Of a stretch of 64,000 nucleotides of DNA, positions 17,502 to 28,978 are shown piece by piece. Both the position numbers and the translations under genes were made by a program. Within the stretch, counting starts at the first letter, position 1, and every line of letters begins with the position of its first letter. This stretch comes from an uncultured Pseudomonadota bacterium (lineage in GTDB: Bacteria; Pseudomonadota; Alphaproteobacteria; RF32; CAG-239), in assembly GCA_949292375.1 (NCBI GenBank), contig CASEZG010000002.1, positions 1 through 64,000 of the forward strand. Reading direction: 5' to 3'. Under the pieces are notes generated by a model. It was given only the letters and a program-made list of their open reading frames with translations, was not told the origin of the DNA and made no database searches.

Positions 17502-17527
17502 AAAGCCCTCTCAGACGAGAGGGCTTT
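17502..17527. terminator. Bidirectional terminator
   Basis: An 11-bp stem AAAGCCCTCTC/GAGAGGGCTTT with a 4-base loop lies between convergent genes and carries T runs on both sides. Confidence 0.88.
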
Positions 17528-17532
17528 TATTT

Positions 17533-18822
17533 TTAGAAATTATAGTTGATTGAGGCGGCTAAGATATGAATATCATTCTCATAATCTGCTCGTAAAGAAC
17601 CTCTTGCGGCATCTCCATCATGCCAACCATTTAACTTAACCTTACCTTTATCTGCGCGAATGTAGGTATAACCGACGTTAAACGTCCATTTTTCATCATA
17701 CTTATACTCAACACCGGCAGAATACCATAATCTGTCTGCATCAGGAATGCGCGGGGTGCGGTACTCCTGACCGACGGCACTTTGGTCTACGGCAAAACCG
17801 GCTCTCAACTTCCATTGGTCATCAATCTTATAGCTGGCACCGATAGAATAAAAAGTGGTATCTTTCCATTTTTCTTCGGTTACGTTATCTAATCCTCTAT
17901 TTCCCTCTACACGGAGTTCTTCAAAAGAAGACCAGTAAGTGCGACCAAATTCTGCCATAACCGACCATTTGTCATTGATATCATGATAAGCACCGATGGT
18001 TAAGTTTGCCGGTGTGGTCAAACGCGCTGAAATATCCTGATTGGCTAATTCTCTCATTAGCCCTTCAAACTCAATATCGCCTTTGAGTTTGTGTTTAATC
18101 TGACTGCGATAGCCTACACCAAAACGAGTTTGCGGCGTTAGCTCGTACAAAGCACCTAATTGATAACCTATATCAAAAGTATCGCCTTCTAAACGAGCTT
18201 TATCTTCCACTCCCGGAATTACACCTCCTGTTGAGGGGTTGGGAATGCGCGTTGCATTTCGCAATGTGGCTTTAATATATTGCATCTGCAAACCTGCACC
18301 CAAAGACAACTCATCTGTTGCCTTATAGGCAACCATCGGTGTTACCGTAACCGTGGTTACTTTTGACAAAGTTCCGTGGAAACGTCCGGCCCATAAGTCA
18401 TTATACTTGGTTATCATACCGTAAGGAACATTGAGCGATAAACCTAATGTAAATCTGTCATCTAGCTGGTGCGACATATACATTGCCGGAGCAACTGCTG
18501 CATGCACAATATCTCCCGTATAGCCGGAATCCTTATATCCCGGAAATGTATCTCCGGGGATGACCGTGTCTGCATGCGCCCTCTTAGCTCGCGAACGCGG
18601 TGCAATCCATGTGCCACCGACCGAAACTTTCGTTCCTTTATGACGCGTTAAACCTGCTGGGTTGAAAAATGAGTAAGATATATCTTCGGCTCCGGCCGTG
18701 GCTCCTGCAAAGGCGTTACCTTGTGCTGCTGCTGATTGTTCTTTGAGGTTGAAACCGGAGGCTAAGGCTTCTGAACAAACAAAAATTGTTCCAACCGCCG
18801 TTAAAGTTAAAAGTTTTTTCAT
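17533..18822 (-). CDS. FadL-family outer-membrane transport protein
   Basis: A 14-strand beta-barrel of the OMPP1/FadL/TodX family that takes up long-chain fatty acids or other hydrophobic compounds. The 429-residue precursor has a signal peptide (MKKLLTLTAV, cut after ALA), then the N-terminal plug segment SGFNLKEQSAAAQGNAFAGA and FFNPAGL, which are family hallmarks. Alternating strands follow and the chain ends in Phe, as barrel proteins do. It is divergent from an Aas-like acyltransferase gene, which suggests that imported fatty acids are activated and used for phospholipids. A pair of TTGTAACAATT repeats lies upstream. Confidence 0.88.
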   Translation of the reverse strand: MKKLLTLTAVGTIFVCSEALASGFNLKEQSAAAQGNAFAGATAGAEDISYSFFNPAGLTRHKGTKVSVGGTWIAPRSRAKRAHADTVIPGDTFPGYKDSGYTGDIVHAAVAPAMYMSHQLDDRFTLGLSLNVPYGMITKYNDLWAGRFHGTLSKVTTVTVTPMVAYKATDELSLGAGLQMQYIKATLRNATRIPNPSTGGVIPGVEDKARLEGDTFDIGYQLGALYELTPQTRFGVGYRSQIKHKLKGDIEFEGLMRELANQDISARLTTPANLTIGAYHDINDKWSVMAEFGRTYWSSFEELRVEGNRGLDNVTEEKWKDTTFYSIGASYKIDDQWKLRAGFAVDQSAVGQEYRTPRIPDADRLWYSAGVEYKYDEKWTFNVGYTYIRADKGKVKLNGWHDGDAARGSLRADYENDIHILAASINYNF

Positions 18823-18882
18823 AAGTCATACTTCGGTTGTTAGTCCTACATAACATATTGTGCTGGTTTTTATCTTGCCTTA

Positions 18883-18903
18883 TTGTAACAATTTGTAACA
18901 ATT
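18883..18903. promoter_or_regulatory. Direct repeat, possible operator of fadL/aas
   Basis: TTGTAACAATT occurs at 18883-18893 and 18893-18903, a 10-base period, in the divergent region between the FadL-type and Aas genes. Each unit contains the palindrome TTGTAACAA with one centre mismatch. Its phasing fits a regulator bound to one face of the helix. Confidence 0.4.
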
Positions 18904-19140
18904 GGCAGAATTGATTGTAATAATTAGTCACATTATGTTACTGTTTTTCTTGTATAACTTCGTATGTTAAAAATCAATCCCTTAAATTATCCCCTCTGGA
19001 AAACATCTAATTATATTTATTTTTCAACGTGTTACACAATCTTTTTAAGGTTGACAAAATTTGCGCCAAAATATCGCTTTACAAAACAACACGTTTTTGT
19101 TTACATAATGTATTATTCGTTAATTGCGGAGAATTTTGTT

Positions 19141-21321
19141 TTGAGGGACTTCGTACGTTTTTGCCTGAGACTTTTTTTCAGGTGTTTTAAGGTCAGATGC
19201 CATATTGACTTTGATGAAAAATCTTTGCCGCTTAAAGGTGTCTATGTTTCAAACCATGTTTCTTTTCTTGACCCGATTTTGCTGTTTGCTTTTCTGCCGG
19301 GGAACCCTGTCTTTGCTCTGAATGGTCATCTGTATCGCAAACGTTGGATAAGGTTCTTTATGCGCACGGCCGATATCGTTTTGTTTAACCCAATTGAGCC
19401 TAGCGACCTTAAGGAGTTGATTGCTATCGTAAATGGCGGCAGACTTTGCGTTATCTTCGCAGAAGGCCGTGTTACGGAAAATGGTGGCTTGATGAAAATT
19501 TATGAAGCTCCGGGATTGTTGGTGGATAAATCAAAATCGCCGATTATTCCCGTGTGGATTAACGGACCTCAATATGGTTATTTTTCTAAAACAAAAGGAA
19601 AACTTCCTCATCGACCCTTGCCTAAAATGAAAATTACGGTCGGAAAACCCAGAGCATTTAAGTTAAAGGACGAACTTCGCCGCCAACGTGACCACATCAG
19701 CAACGAAGTTTATATGATTTTGCGCGAGATGTCTTTTGAGTGCAATTATAATCCTAATATTTCCCTTTTTGCTCAATTGATGAAGACGGCTAAGGTTCAT
19801 GCTAAAAAAGGTTTGTTCAAACGCCCAAGATTTGTGGAAGATATTCAGCGTGTGCCAAACTCTTATAAAGATATTATTATCAAGTCTTTTGTTTTGGGAA
19901 AGTATTTTAAACGCCACACACCGCAAGGTGAGCCCGTTGCTATCTTGCTGCCAAACTCCATCGCGGCTGTTTGCTCTTTCTTCGGGCTATCTGCTTATGA
20001 CAGGATTCCTGTGATGCTTAACTTCTCTGTCGGAGCTAAAAATATGGCCTCTATGTGCAAGACTGCAGAAGTGCGTATGGTAATTACATCTTTAACTTTT
20101 ATCAAAACAGCTAAACTTGAAAGCACAATTGAGGTTTTGAAAGCTAACGGACTTAAAATCGTTTATTTGGAATCTTTGCGCAAAGAAATCGGCTTATGGG
20201 ATAAAATTAATGCTTATCTGCGTTATAAGATTAAGCGTGTGCCTCATAAGGACGGCGGCAATAAAAAAGCCGTTATTCTCTTCACATCAGGCTCTGAGGG
20301 GGCTCCCAAAGCCGTTGTTTTGAGCCATGCAAATATTATCTCTAATATTAAACAAATGTCTGCTATTGAAACAATTAATACGACAGACACCGTGTTTAAT
20401 GCTTTGCCAATGTTCCACAGCTTTGGACTGACTGTTGGAACTTTATTCCCGCTTTTGGAAGGAGCAAAGCTCTTTTTATATCCTTCTCCCCTGCACTATC
20501 GTGTTGTTGCTGAAATCGTTTATGAAATCGGTGCAACGATTATGTTTGGTACGGATACTTTCTTCAGAGGATATGCCAAAATTGCACACCCGTTTGACTT
20601 TCATAACGTCCGCTTTATGTTTGGCGGTGCGGAAGCTGTTAAACCGGATACACGTAATATGTGGATGGAACGTTTGGGTATCCGCGTCTTAGAGGCATAT
20701 GGCGCAACCGAATGTTCTCCCGTGGTTACGGCCAACAACCGTATTTTTAACCGCTTTGGGTCTATCGGCAAGCTCTTACCTGCAATCCAATATAAAATTG
20801 AGCCGGTTGAAGGTATTGAAAAAGGCGGCGAACTGGTCATTAAAGGACCAAACATTATGCTCGGCTATATTATGCCTGATAATCCGGGAAAACTTGTACC
20901 GCTTGAAGATGGTTGGTATCATACCGGAGATGTGGTAGATATTGATGAAATCGGTTTTGTATATATTAAAGACCGTATCAAACGTTTTGCCAAAATCGGC
21001 GGTGAGATGGTCTCTCTTAATGCCGTTCATGAAATGGTTTGCAAAGCTTATGAATGGATGGGGGCTGATTTTCAATATGGCGTGGTTGCCGTGCCTCATG
21101 AAAGCAAAGGCGAGCAGATTGTTTTGGTTACCAACAATAAGCAAGTAACGCAAGATGTTCTGCATTCTTATATTAAAAATAACGGAATGTCTGAGCTCTT
21201 CCTGCCAAGAGTGATTCTTTATAAAGACAAACTTCCCGTTTTTGCTACCGGTAAAGCGGATAACGTAACTCTCAAAAAAGAAGTTATGGAAGAACTTAAA
21301 ATTAATCCCGCAGCTGAATAG
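19141..21321 (+). CDS. aas: Bifunctional acyltransferase/acyl-ACP synthetase (Aas)
   Basis: Inner-membrane enzyme that activates free fatty acids onto ACP and re-acylates lysophospholipids. The N-terminal PlsC-type domain carries NHVSFLD (H-x4-D) near residue 38 and FAEGRVTENG near 108. The C-terminal AMP-forming ligase domain has LFTSGSEGAPKAV, the EAYGATECSP block and GWYHTGD. I choose the TTG at 19141: it has GGAG 9 bases upstream and places the H-x4-D motif as in E. coli Aas. Upstream in-frame ATGs at 19108 and 18964 lack a ribosome-binding site and would add nonconserved sequence. A terminator closes the gene. Confidence 0.88.
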   Translation: MRDFVRFCLRLFFRCFKVRCHIDFDEKSLPLKGVYVSNHVSFLDPILLFAFLPGNPVFALNGHLYRKRWIRFFMRTADIVLFNPIEPSDLKELIAIVNGGRLCVIFAEGRVTENGGLMKIYEAPGLLVDKSKSPIIPVWINGPQYGYFSKTKGKLPHRPLPKMKITVGKPRAFKLKDELRRQRDHISNEVYMILREMSFECNYNPNISLFAQLMKTAKVHAKKGLFKRPRFVEDIQRVPNSYKDIIIKSFVLGKYFKRHTPQGEPVAILLPNSIAAVCSFFGLSAYDRIPVMLNFSVGAKNMASMCKTAEVRMVITSLTFIKTAKLESTIEVLKANGLKIVYLESLRKEIGLWDKINAYLRYKIKRVPHKDGGNKKAVILFTSGSEGAPKAVVLSHANIISNIKQMSAIETINTTDTVFNALPMFHSFGLTVGTLFPLLEGAKLFLYPSPLHYRVVAEIVYEIGATIMFGTDTFFRGYAKIAHPFDFHNVRFMFGGAEAVKPDTRNMWMERLGIRVLEAYGATECSPVVTANNRIFNRFGSIGKLLPAIQYKIEPVEGIEKGGELVIKGPNIMLGYIMPDNPGKLVPLEDGWYHTGDVVDIDEIGFVYIKDRIKRFAKIGGEMVSLNAVHEMVCKAYEWMGADFQYGVVAVPHESKGEQIVLVTNNKQVTQDVLHSYIKNNGMSELFLPRVILYKDKLPVFATGKADNVTLKKEVMEELKINPAAE

Positions 21322-21326
21322 CTCTC

Positions 21327-21353
21327 AAAGCCCCGTTTTTTGGGGCTTTTTTT
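21327..21353 (+). terminator. Terminator of aas
   Basis: AAAGCCCC/GGGGCTTT stem with a 7-base loop and a run of seven T. Confidence 0.88.
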
Positions 21354-21444
21354 ATATGTAACAATTCGTAATTTTATTTGGTTTGTCAAAATAATTTGAA
21401 TATTCAAGAATAAACACAGTTGAATAATTGTGGAGTTTTTGAAT

Positions 21445-21969
21445 ATGAAACACGGAAAGAATTTTACGCTCGGCGAATATGTCGTTATAAAAAAACCTGA
21501 ATTGGTTGAAGTGGGTAACAATGTGCGTATTGCGGATTTTTGCCGCATTTCCTCTGCCTGCCACATTGGTTCTGACTGCGAGATTGCCCCCGGAACTTAT
21601 ATCGCGGGCGGAGACGGAAAATATAAGTTTGAAATGGGTGATTGTTCAAGCTTGGCCGCCGGTGTTAAAGTTTGGCTCAGCAGCAACGACTATGTCAATG
21701 AATTGGTTACACATTCTATTCCCGAAGTTAAAGAAATTCAGGGCAACGTTAAACTCGGCAAATATACCGGCGTAGGCACAAACTCGGTAATTATGCCTAA
21801 CAACGATATTCCAGAAGGTGTTTGTATCGGTGCGCTTAGTTTTGTTCCCTCAAACTACAAATTTGAGCCTTGGACCGTTTATGCCGGCAGACCTATCCGC
21901 CCCATAAAAAAACGCAATAAAACAAATGTCATCAATACCTTACGCAAGATTGGCTATATCAAGGAGTAA
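21445..21969 (+). CDS. Left-handed beta-helix acyltransferase
   Basis: A 174-residue hexapeptide-repeat enzyme, most like sugar O- or N-acetyltransferases of surface polysaccharides. Repeats of the form [LIV]-G-x4 run through the chain (VEVGNNVRIADFCRIS, HIGSDCEIAPGTYIAG, GKYTGVGTNSVIMPN), ending with the VYAGRPIRPIKKR cap. The ATG at 21445 has GGAG 9 bases upstream and is preferred over an in-frame GTG at 21430. glmS begins 5 bases after its stop, so the two are co-transcribed; GlmS makes the amino sugar that such glycans need. The exact acceptor is unknown. Confidence 0.8.
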   Translation: MKHGKNFTLGEYVVIKKPELVEVGNNVRIADFCRISSACHIGSDCEIAPGTYIAGGDGKYKFEMGDCSSLAAGVKVWLSSNDYVNELVTHSIPEVKEIQGNVKLGKYTGVGTNSVIMPNNDIPEGVCIGALSFVPSNYKFEPWTVYAGRPIRPIKKRNKTNVINTLRKIGYIKE

Positions 21970-21974
21970 GGGAA

Positions 21975-23816
21975 ATGTGCGGCTTAATTGGATATATCGG
22001 CAATAATGCCGTTGCGTCTACCTTGTTATCCGGTTTAAAAAATCTTGAATATCGTGGCTATGATTCTGCCGGTATTGCCCTCAATGACAATAATATGATT
22101 GATGTCTTCAAAGCTAAAGGCAAGCTTGAAAACCTGAAAAATCTGCTTGATACACAATCTGCTAAGTTTGCATCTTCTCATTTGGGAATCGGTCATATTC
22201 GTTGGGCAACGCATGGTAAAGCAACAACAGAAAATGCGCATCCGCATCTTTCTAATGACGGAAAGCTTGTTTTGGTGCACAACGGAATCATTGAAAATTA
22301 TCAAGAGCTTCGCAGACAACTGCAAGCCGAGGGCTTTGTTTTTCATTCGGAAACAGATACGGAAACGGCTGTTCATCTTATTGACAAAGAATATAAAAAT
22401 TCTCATTCATTGGAGCAAGCCGTTATATCTGCCGTTAAGCAACTCCGCGGTGCTTTTGCTTTTTGCATTATGCACCAAGATGAGCCTGATAAGATTATTG
22501 CCGTGCGCAAAAATGCACCTTTGATTATCGGTATCGGCAATAATGAAAACTATATTGCCAGCGATATTCCTGCCATCATTGGCAAAGTAAGCGGTATTAT
22601 CCACTTGGCTGACAACGAGCTCGCCATTGTTCGACAAGATAGCGTTGAGGTTAAAAAGCTCAGCGGAGAGCCTGTGATTAAACCGATTGAGAAAATTGAG
22701 TTTTCACCTGATGTTATCAGCAAGCTCGGCTATAAACATTTTATGCTTAAAGAGATTAATGAACAGCCGAATATTTTACGCCAATGTTTGGCGGCTCATA
22801 TTCCGGCTGTCGATTTGCCTGTTGCTCTTAACGAATGTCTGATTAATCTTGATTTTGCAAAGATTAAAAACATCAGCATTATCGCTTGTGGAACATCTTT
22901 GCACGCAGCTGCTTTTGTACAAAATCTTTGGGAGGAATGGCTGCATCTTCCCGTACATATTGAGGCTGCCAGCGAATATATTTATAAGCATAATCTGACC
23001 GATGAGAACTCTTTGGTTATCGGTATCTCACAATCAGGGGAAACGGCTGATACGATTACCGCTATTAAACAAGCGCAAGAAAAAGGCGCACAGCTCTTGC
23101 TTCTGACTAACAGAACAGACTCAAGCATTACGCGTTACAGCGAGAATGTTATTCCGCTTAATGCAGGCATTGAGGTTAGTGTCGCCGCAACAAAGTCTTA
23201 TACGGCTCAGTTGGCTGCACTTTATTGGTTCGGTCTCTATTGGGCTGAGCAAATATCTTCCCTTTCTCAAGGACAGCTTCAAGCAATTAAGCAATCTTTG
23301 CTTGAACTTCCGGCTTTGGCTGAAGAAGTTTTGAGCCATTCAGCCGATATTAAAGCCTTGGCAGATAAGCTCAAAAATTATCATAACTTCGTATATATGG
23401 CACGAGGCATTAACCTGACTTGCGCTTTGGAAGGTGCTCTCAAACTCAAAGAAATCAGCTATATTAATGCTAATGCTTATGCTGCCGGTGAGCTTAAGCA
23501 TGGACCGATTGCGCTTTTGGATGAAAATATGCCGGTTATGGCTATTTTGGGCTCCGGAATTACACTTTCCAAAATGATTTCTAACTGCGCTGAAGCCAAA
23601 GCCCGTAATGCACCGTTAATCGCCGTTGTTTCGGAAAAAGAGGACTTACCGCAGGATTTATTTGATTATCTGATTAAAATTCCTGATGCCTCTTATAGTA
23701 TTTTTCCGATATTGGCTAACCTGCCCTTGCAGCTTTTGGCTTATTATATTGCCGATGGCTTAGGGCGTGAAGTTGACCAACCGAGAAACTTGGCAAAATC
23801 AGTTACCGTTGAGTAA
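21975..23816 (+). CDS. glmS: Glutamine-fructose-6-phosphate aminotransferase
   Basis: Makes glucosamine-6-phosphate from fructose-6-phosphate and glutamine, the first step to UDP-GlcNAc for peptidoglycan and LPS. The 613-residue chain has the N-terminal glutaminase domain with Cys2 (MCGLIGYIG), LEYRGYDSAG near 28 and the HTRWATHG-like block GHIRWATHGKAT, then two SIS sugar-isomerase domains (ACGTSLHAA, SQSGETADT, ATKSYTAQ). The C-terminus DQPRNLAKSVTVE is the family's conserved end. No glmS ribozyme precedes it; the gene is translated right after the acyltransferase gene. Confidence 0.97.
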   Translation: MCGLIGYIGNNAVASTLLSGLKNLEYRGYDSAGIALNDNNMIDVFKAKGKLENLKNLLDTQSAKFASSHLGIGHIRWATHGKATTENAHPHLSNDGKLVLVHNGIIENYQELRRQLQAEGFVFHSETDTETAVHLIDKEYKNSHSLEQAVISAVKQLRGAFAFCIMHQDEPDKIIAVRKNAPLIIGIGNNENYIASDIPAIIGKVSGIIHLADNELAIVRQDSVEVKKLSGEPVIKPIEKIEFSPDVISKLGYKHFMLKEINEQPNILRQCLAAHIPAVDLPVALNECLINLDFAKIKNISIIACGTSLHAAAFVQNLWEEWLHLPVHIEAASEYIYKHNLTDENSLVIGISQSGETADTITAIKQAQEKGAQLLLLTNRTDSSITRYSENVIPLNAGIEVSVAATKSYTAQLAALYWFGLYWAEQISSLSQGQLQAIKQSLLELPALAEEVLSHSADIKALADKLKNYHNFVYMARGINLTCALEGALKLKEISYINANAYAAGELKHGPIALLDENMPVMAILGSGITLSKMISNCAEAKARNAPLIAVVSEKEDLPQDLFDYLIKIPDASYSIFPILANLPLQLLAYYIADGLGREVDQPRNLAKSVTVE

Positions 23817-23820
23817 AATT

Positions 23821-23848
23821 AAAGCCCTCTGTAAAGAGGGCTTTTTCT
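23821..23848. terminator. Terminator between glmS and the nitroreductase
   Basis: AAAGCCCTCT/AGAGGGCTTT, 10 bp with loop GTAA, then a T run; it serves both convergent genes. Confidence 0.88.
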
Positions 23849-24363
23849 TACCAATGATTATAATGTACTTTGTTGGGCTTAAACCTATCATTGGGCTGTG
23901 AGGGCTGAAAATCTGGATAGCCTATTACAATCAGGTTCAAGGGCGTAACATATTCCGGCAAGCCCAAGAGTTTTTTGAAATTCTTAACTCTGTCTTCTTG
24001 CGGATAAACACCACACCAGCAAGCACCTAATCCCTTAGCATGGCAAGCAAGCAATAAGTTTTCCGATGCTGCTGCCGTATCTCCGACCCAATAGTCCGGC
24101 GCATGTTGTTCATTTAAGTTTCCGCAAACAAAAACGGCGAGCGACGCATCTTCTATAAATCCGGCGTAAGGATGAAGCTCGGCTATCTTTCCAAACATAT
24201 TCTTATCATTGACAACAACAAACTCCCACGGCTGTTTGTTTCTTGCCGAAGGCGCATGCATAGCTGCGTCTAAAATAAATTTTACATCATCATCAGGAAT
24301 GGTTTTGTCTTTAACAAATTTTCTGATTGAGCGGCGGGTTAATATTCCTTCTCCGAGTTCCAT
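23848..24363 (-). CDS. Nitroreductase-family FMN protein
   Basis: A 171-residue flavin reductase of the nitroreductase superfamily, usually a homodimer using NAD(P)H to reduce nitro compounds or quinones. Visible features are the FMN-binding TRRSIRKF near residue 9, APSARNKQPWEFVVV at about 37-51, and GLGACWCGVYPQED near 110. The short length and the insertless layout resemble the BluB/NfnB-like small clade common in anaerobes. It is monocistronic with its own terminator. The in vivo substrate is unknown. Confidence 0.87.
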   Translation of the reverse strand: MELGEGILTRRSIRKFVKDKTIPDDDVKFILDAAMHAPSARNKQPWEFVVVNDKNMFGKIAELHPYAGFIEDASLAVFVCGNLNEQHAPDYWVGDTAAASENLLLACHAKGLGACWCGVYPQEDRVKNFKKLLGLPEYVTPLNLIVIGYPDFQPSQPNDRFKPNKVHYNHW

Positions 24364-24443
24364 AGTCTTCTCCTTGCTGTTTTTCTTATTCCTTTAATTT
24401 AAGAAATGAAACTTACTTATTCAATAAGCTTGCTTTTTTTATT

Positions 24444-24479
24444 TAAGTCAAAACCCCTCTTCCGAGGGGCTTTGACTTA
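24444..24479 (-). terminator. Terminator of the ATP synthase operon
   Basis: Stem of TAAGTCAAA/TTTGACTTA and CCCCTC/GAGGGG with a single mismatch and loop TTCC. It overlaps the atpC stop codon and is followed by a T-rich stretch on the minus strand. Confidence 0.85.
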
Positions 24480-24860
24480 AACTTCTTTGTTTCCGAAAGT
24501 TTGGATATAATCTATTATCATCTGGTAATAGGCTTTATCTTCATCATAAATTGCCGCATCGCGCTTAATGGTTGCTTTCTCAACACTCGTATTTTCATAA
24601 GCTACGACTTTCTCCGTTGAGATTGCGCAACGGTTGCGCGCTATATCTGCAATGCCGCCTTTGATAAAGTAACGTTCCACAACTTTATCTGATTTATCTA
24701 AAATCTGTACCAAGCCATTGCGCAACTGTACCAGCGTCGGCGCACGGTCAACCAAAACCGTCAAATCACCCTTAACTCCGGGAACAACAACTTTCGGGGC
24801 CATAGATGTTCGATAAATCTTGTATGGACGAGATATTCTGAAGATAATGCCTTTTTCCAT
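24477..24860 (-). CDS. atpC: ATP synthase F1 subunit epsilon
   Basis: Epsilon subunit of F1, part of the central stalk and an inhibitor of ATP hydrolysis. The 127-residue chain keeps the N-terminal beta sandwich (VVVPGVKGDLTVLVDRAP, then ERYFIKGGIADI) but the sequence is divergent: the C-terminal helical hairpin is short. Identity rests strongly on position, last in atpHAGDC, 33 bases after atpD. Confidence 0.88.
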   Translation of the reverse strand: MEKGIIFRISRPYKIYRTSMAPKVVVPGVKGDLTVLVDRAPTLVQLRNGLVQILDKSDKVVERYFIKGGIADIARNRCAISTEKVVAYENTSVEKATIKRDAAIYDEDKAYYQMIIDYIQTFGNKEV

Positions 24861-24893
24861 TCTTTAACCTCTTTCAGAAACAGGAAGAAACCG

Positions 24894-26483
<1,590 letters not shown>

Positions 26484-26497
26484 CTAAATTTCATCAC

Positions 26498-27418
26498 TTA
26501 AAGTGCTTCGGCACCGGCGATAATCTCTACCAGCTCGGTGGTAATCGCGGTTTGACGAATGCGGTTATAACGTAAGGTTAAACCTGAAATCATGTCTTTG
26601 GCATTGCGTGTTGCATTGTCCATTGAGGTCATACGCGCGCCATGCTCAGAAGCTTGGCTATGCACAATAGCCTGAAACATACTGCTGCGGAAGATGAGCG
26701 GGAGCATTGCATCCAACATCTCAAGCAACCCCGGTTCATAATCGTAGAAAGCTCCTTTATAAACATTTGCCGGTGCATGCAGACGATTATACTCAAAATC
26801 CTCTACCACTACCGGAAATACCTGCTCATTGACTATCTCTCGATTAATCGCTGAACGGAAGCGGCTGAAAACAACTTCGCAAACATCGATTTCTCCTTGT
26901 TTGTAGAAATCCAAAATCCGCTGTCCTAAATCTACCGCTTCATAATATTTGGCGCCTTTTTTAGCAATACCTTCTATCGTGTCTGCAATAAGGTCTGCAT
27001 ATTTACGCTTGAGAATATCTCGTCCCTTTTTGCCGACACACAGAATTTTGACATTTTTGCCCTCTTCTTTTAAGCTTTCAATCCGTTTTGCAGCTTCACG
27101 CACAACATTGGAGTTGTAGCTTCCACATAAGCCGCGATCCGAGGTAAAAACTACCAATAAATAGTTTTCACTCTTGCCGCTGCCACGCATCAGCTCCGGA
27201 TAGACAAAGCGAATATTCTTCTTTTGCTCTTCCTGATGAAGCTCAAATAAAACACGGTTTGCCGAGGCCAAAATATTGTTGTTGTAGAACCGGCATTTGT
27301 CAATCAAACCCTGGGAGCGCCGCAGACGAGCTGCGGCAACCATCTTCATTGCAGAAGTGATTTTCTCCGTGGATTTGATTGACTCAATTCTGGTTCTCAG
27401 TTCTTTTAAGCCCGCCAT
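26498..27418 (-). CDS. atpG: ATP synthase F1 subunit gamma
   Basis: Rotating central shaft of F1. The 306-residue protein starts with the long N-terminal helix (MAGLKELRTRIESIKSTEKI, then TSAMKMVAAARLRRSQ) and ends with the matching C-terminal helix (ASEHGARMTSMDNATRNAKD, then LRYNRIRQTAITTELVEI), which form the coiled coil inside the alpha/beta ring. It lies between atpA and atpD in the operon with gaps of 9 and 23 bases. Confidence 0.97.
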   Translation of the reverse strand: MAGLKELRTRIESIKSTEKITSAMKMVAAARLRRSQGLIDKCRFYNNNILASANRVLFELHQEEQKKNIRFVYPELMRGSGKSENYLLVVFTSDRGLCGSYNSNVVREAAKRIESLKEEGKNVKILCVGKKGRDILKRKYADLIADTIEGIAKKGAKYYEAVDLGQRILDFYKQGEIDVCEVVFSRFRSAINREIVNEQVFPVVVEDFEYNRLHAPANVYKGAFYDYEPGLLEMLDAMLPLIFRSSMFQAIVHSQASEHGARMTSMDNATRNAKDMISGLTLRYNRIRQTAITTELVEIIAGAEAL

Positions 27419-27427
27419 CGTTTTTCC

Positions 27428-28978
27428 TTATGCTGCTTTTTCTTCACCGACAAATTCATTTATGAAAGCATCAAAGAACTCGGTCAATTTCTTATCAAGC
27501 TCTTCCGAGATGACTTTCTCTTTGCGAATCTGCTCCAGATATTCCGGATGGTTAGCTCTGATTTCAGACAAAACTTTTGCCTCAAAAGCCTTTACTTCAC
27601 TCACCGGAATCTTATCCAGATAACCTCTTACACCGGCAAAGATTGAAACGACTTCTTCAGCGACAGGCATCGGATGATAAACCGGCTGCTTAAGAAGTTC
27701 AGTCAGTCTTTCGCCTCGAGCTAACAAGTTTTTGGTTGATTGATCCAAATCTGATGCAAACTGGGCAAAAGCTGCCATTTCACGATATTGCGCCAGTTCA
27801 AGCTTAATCTTACCTGCAACTTGTTTCATCGCCTTAATCTGAGCGGCTGAGCCCACACGACTAACGGAAATACCAACATTCACCGCCGGACGAACACCTT
27901 GGTAGAATAAACTTGTCTCCAGGAATATTTGACCATCGGTAATAGAAATCACATTCGTCGGAATATAGGCCGAAACGTCACCGGCTTGAGTTTCAATCAC
28001 CGGAAGCGCGGTCAAAGACCCTGCCCCTTCCTCATCGTTCATCTTAGCCGCACGCTCTAACAAACGTGAGTGCAGATAGAACACGTCACCAGGATAAGCT
28101 TCACGCCCTGGCGGACGGCGGAGCAACAAGGACATTTGACGATATGCCGTGGCTTGTTTACTTAAGTCATCATAAAAGATAACGGCATGCATGCCGCGGT
28201 CGCGGAAATATTCGCCCATAGCACAACCGGAATAAGGTGCGATAAACTGCATCGGTGCCGGATCAGACGCTGTTGCAGCAACGACAATAGTGTAGTCCAT
28301 TGCGCCATGGTCTTTTAATGTTTTTACAACCTGAGCTACGGTTGAGCGTTTTTGTCCGACAGCCACATAAATGCAATACATTTTTTCGCTTTCAGACTTT
28401 GCTTGCTCGTTAATATGCTTCTGATTGATGATTGTATCCAAGATAATGGCTGTTTTTCCGGTTTGACGGTCGCCAATAATCAACTCACGTTGACCACGAC
28501 CAATCGGAATCAAAGAATCCACAATCTTTAAGCCAGTTTGCATCGGTTCATGCACGCTTTTCCGCGGAATGATACCCGGTGCTTTTACTTCGGAATAGCT
28601 AAATTCTTTTGCCTTAATCGGGCCTTTACCGTCAATCGGCTCGCCCAGAGCATCGACTACGCGCCCCAAAAGCTCTTTACCAACGGGAACGCTCACAATC
28701 TTGTCCGTGCGCTTTACAGTATCACCCTCTTTAATATCTTGGTCTGAGCCAAAAATAACGACACCAACATTGTCTTCCTCCAGGTTAAGAGCCATTCCCT
28801 TAACACCGGATTCAAACTCAACCATCTCGTTAGATTGAACCTTATCCAAACCATAGATACGGGCAATACCGTCACCGACAGACAAAACGCGGCCGACCTC
28901 GGAGACATCCACATTGACGTCCGACTTGGCTATTTTCTCCTTGATTATGGAGGATATTTCGCTTGCGTGTACAGACAT
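27428..28978 (-). CDS. atpA: ATP synthase F1 subunit alpha
   Basis: Regulatory nucleotide-binding subunit of F1. At 516 residues it has the usual length. Walker A GDRQTGKT lies at 169-176, preceded by [31 protein letters not shown] and [10 protein letters not shown] follow. The ATG shares one base with the atpH stop codon, so translation is coupled. Confidence 0.97.
   Translation of the reverse strand: MSVHASEISSIIKEKIAKSDVNVDVSEVGRVLSVGDGIARIYGLDKVQSNEMVEFESGVKGMALNLEEDNVGVVIFGSDQDIKEGDTVKRTDKIVSVPVGKELLGRVVDALGEPIDGKGPIKAKEFSYSEVKAPGIIPRKSVHEPMQTGLKIVDSLIPIGRGQRELIIGDRQTGKTAIILDTIINQKHINEQAKSESEKMYCIYVAVGQKRSTVAQVVKTLKDHGAMDYTIVVAATASDPAPMQFIAPYSGCAMGEYFRDRGMHAVIFYDDLSKQATAYRQMSLLLRRPPGREAYPGDVFYLHSRLLERAAKMNDEEGAGSLTALPVIETQAGDVSAYIPTNVISITDGQIFLETSLFYQGVRPAVNVGISVSRVGSAAQIKAMKQVAGKIKLELAQYREMAAFAQFASDLDQSTKNLLARGERLTELLKQPVYHPMPVAEEVVSIFAGVRGYLDKIPVSEVKAFEAKVLSEIRANHPEYLEQIRKEKVISEELDKKLTEFFDAFINEFVGEEKAA

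Noticed and set aside
21900-21975. Possible glmS ribozyme
   Set aside because: The glmS start follows the previous gene by 5 bases; there is no room for the ribozyme.
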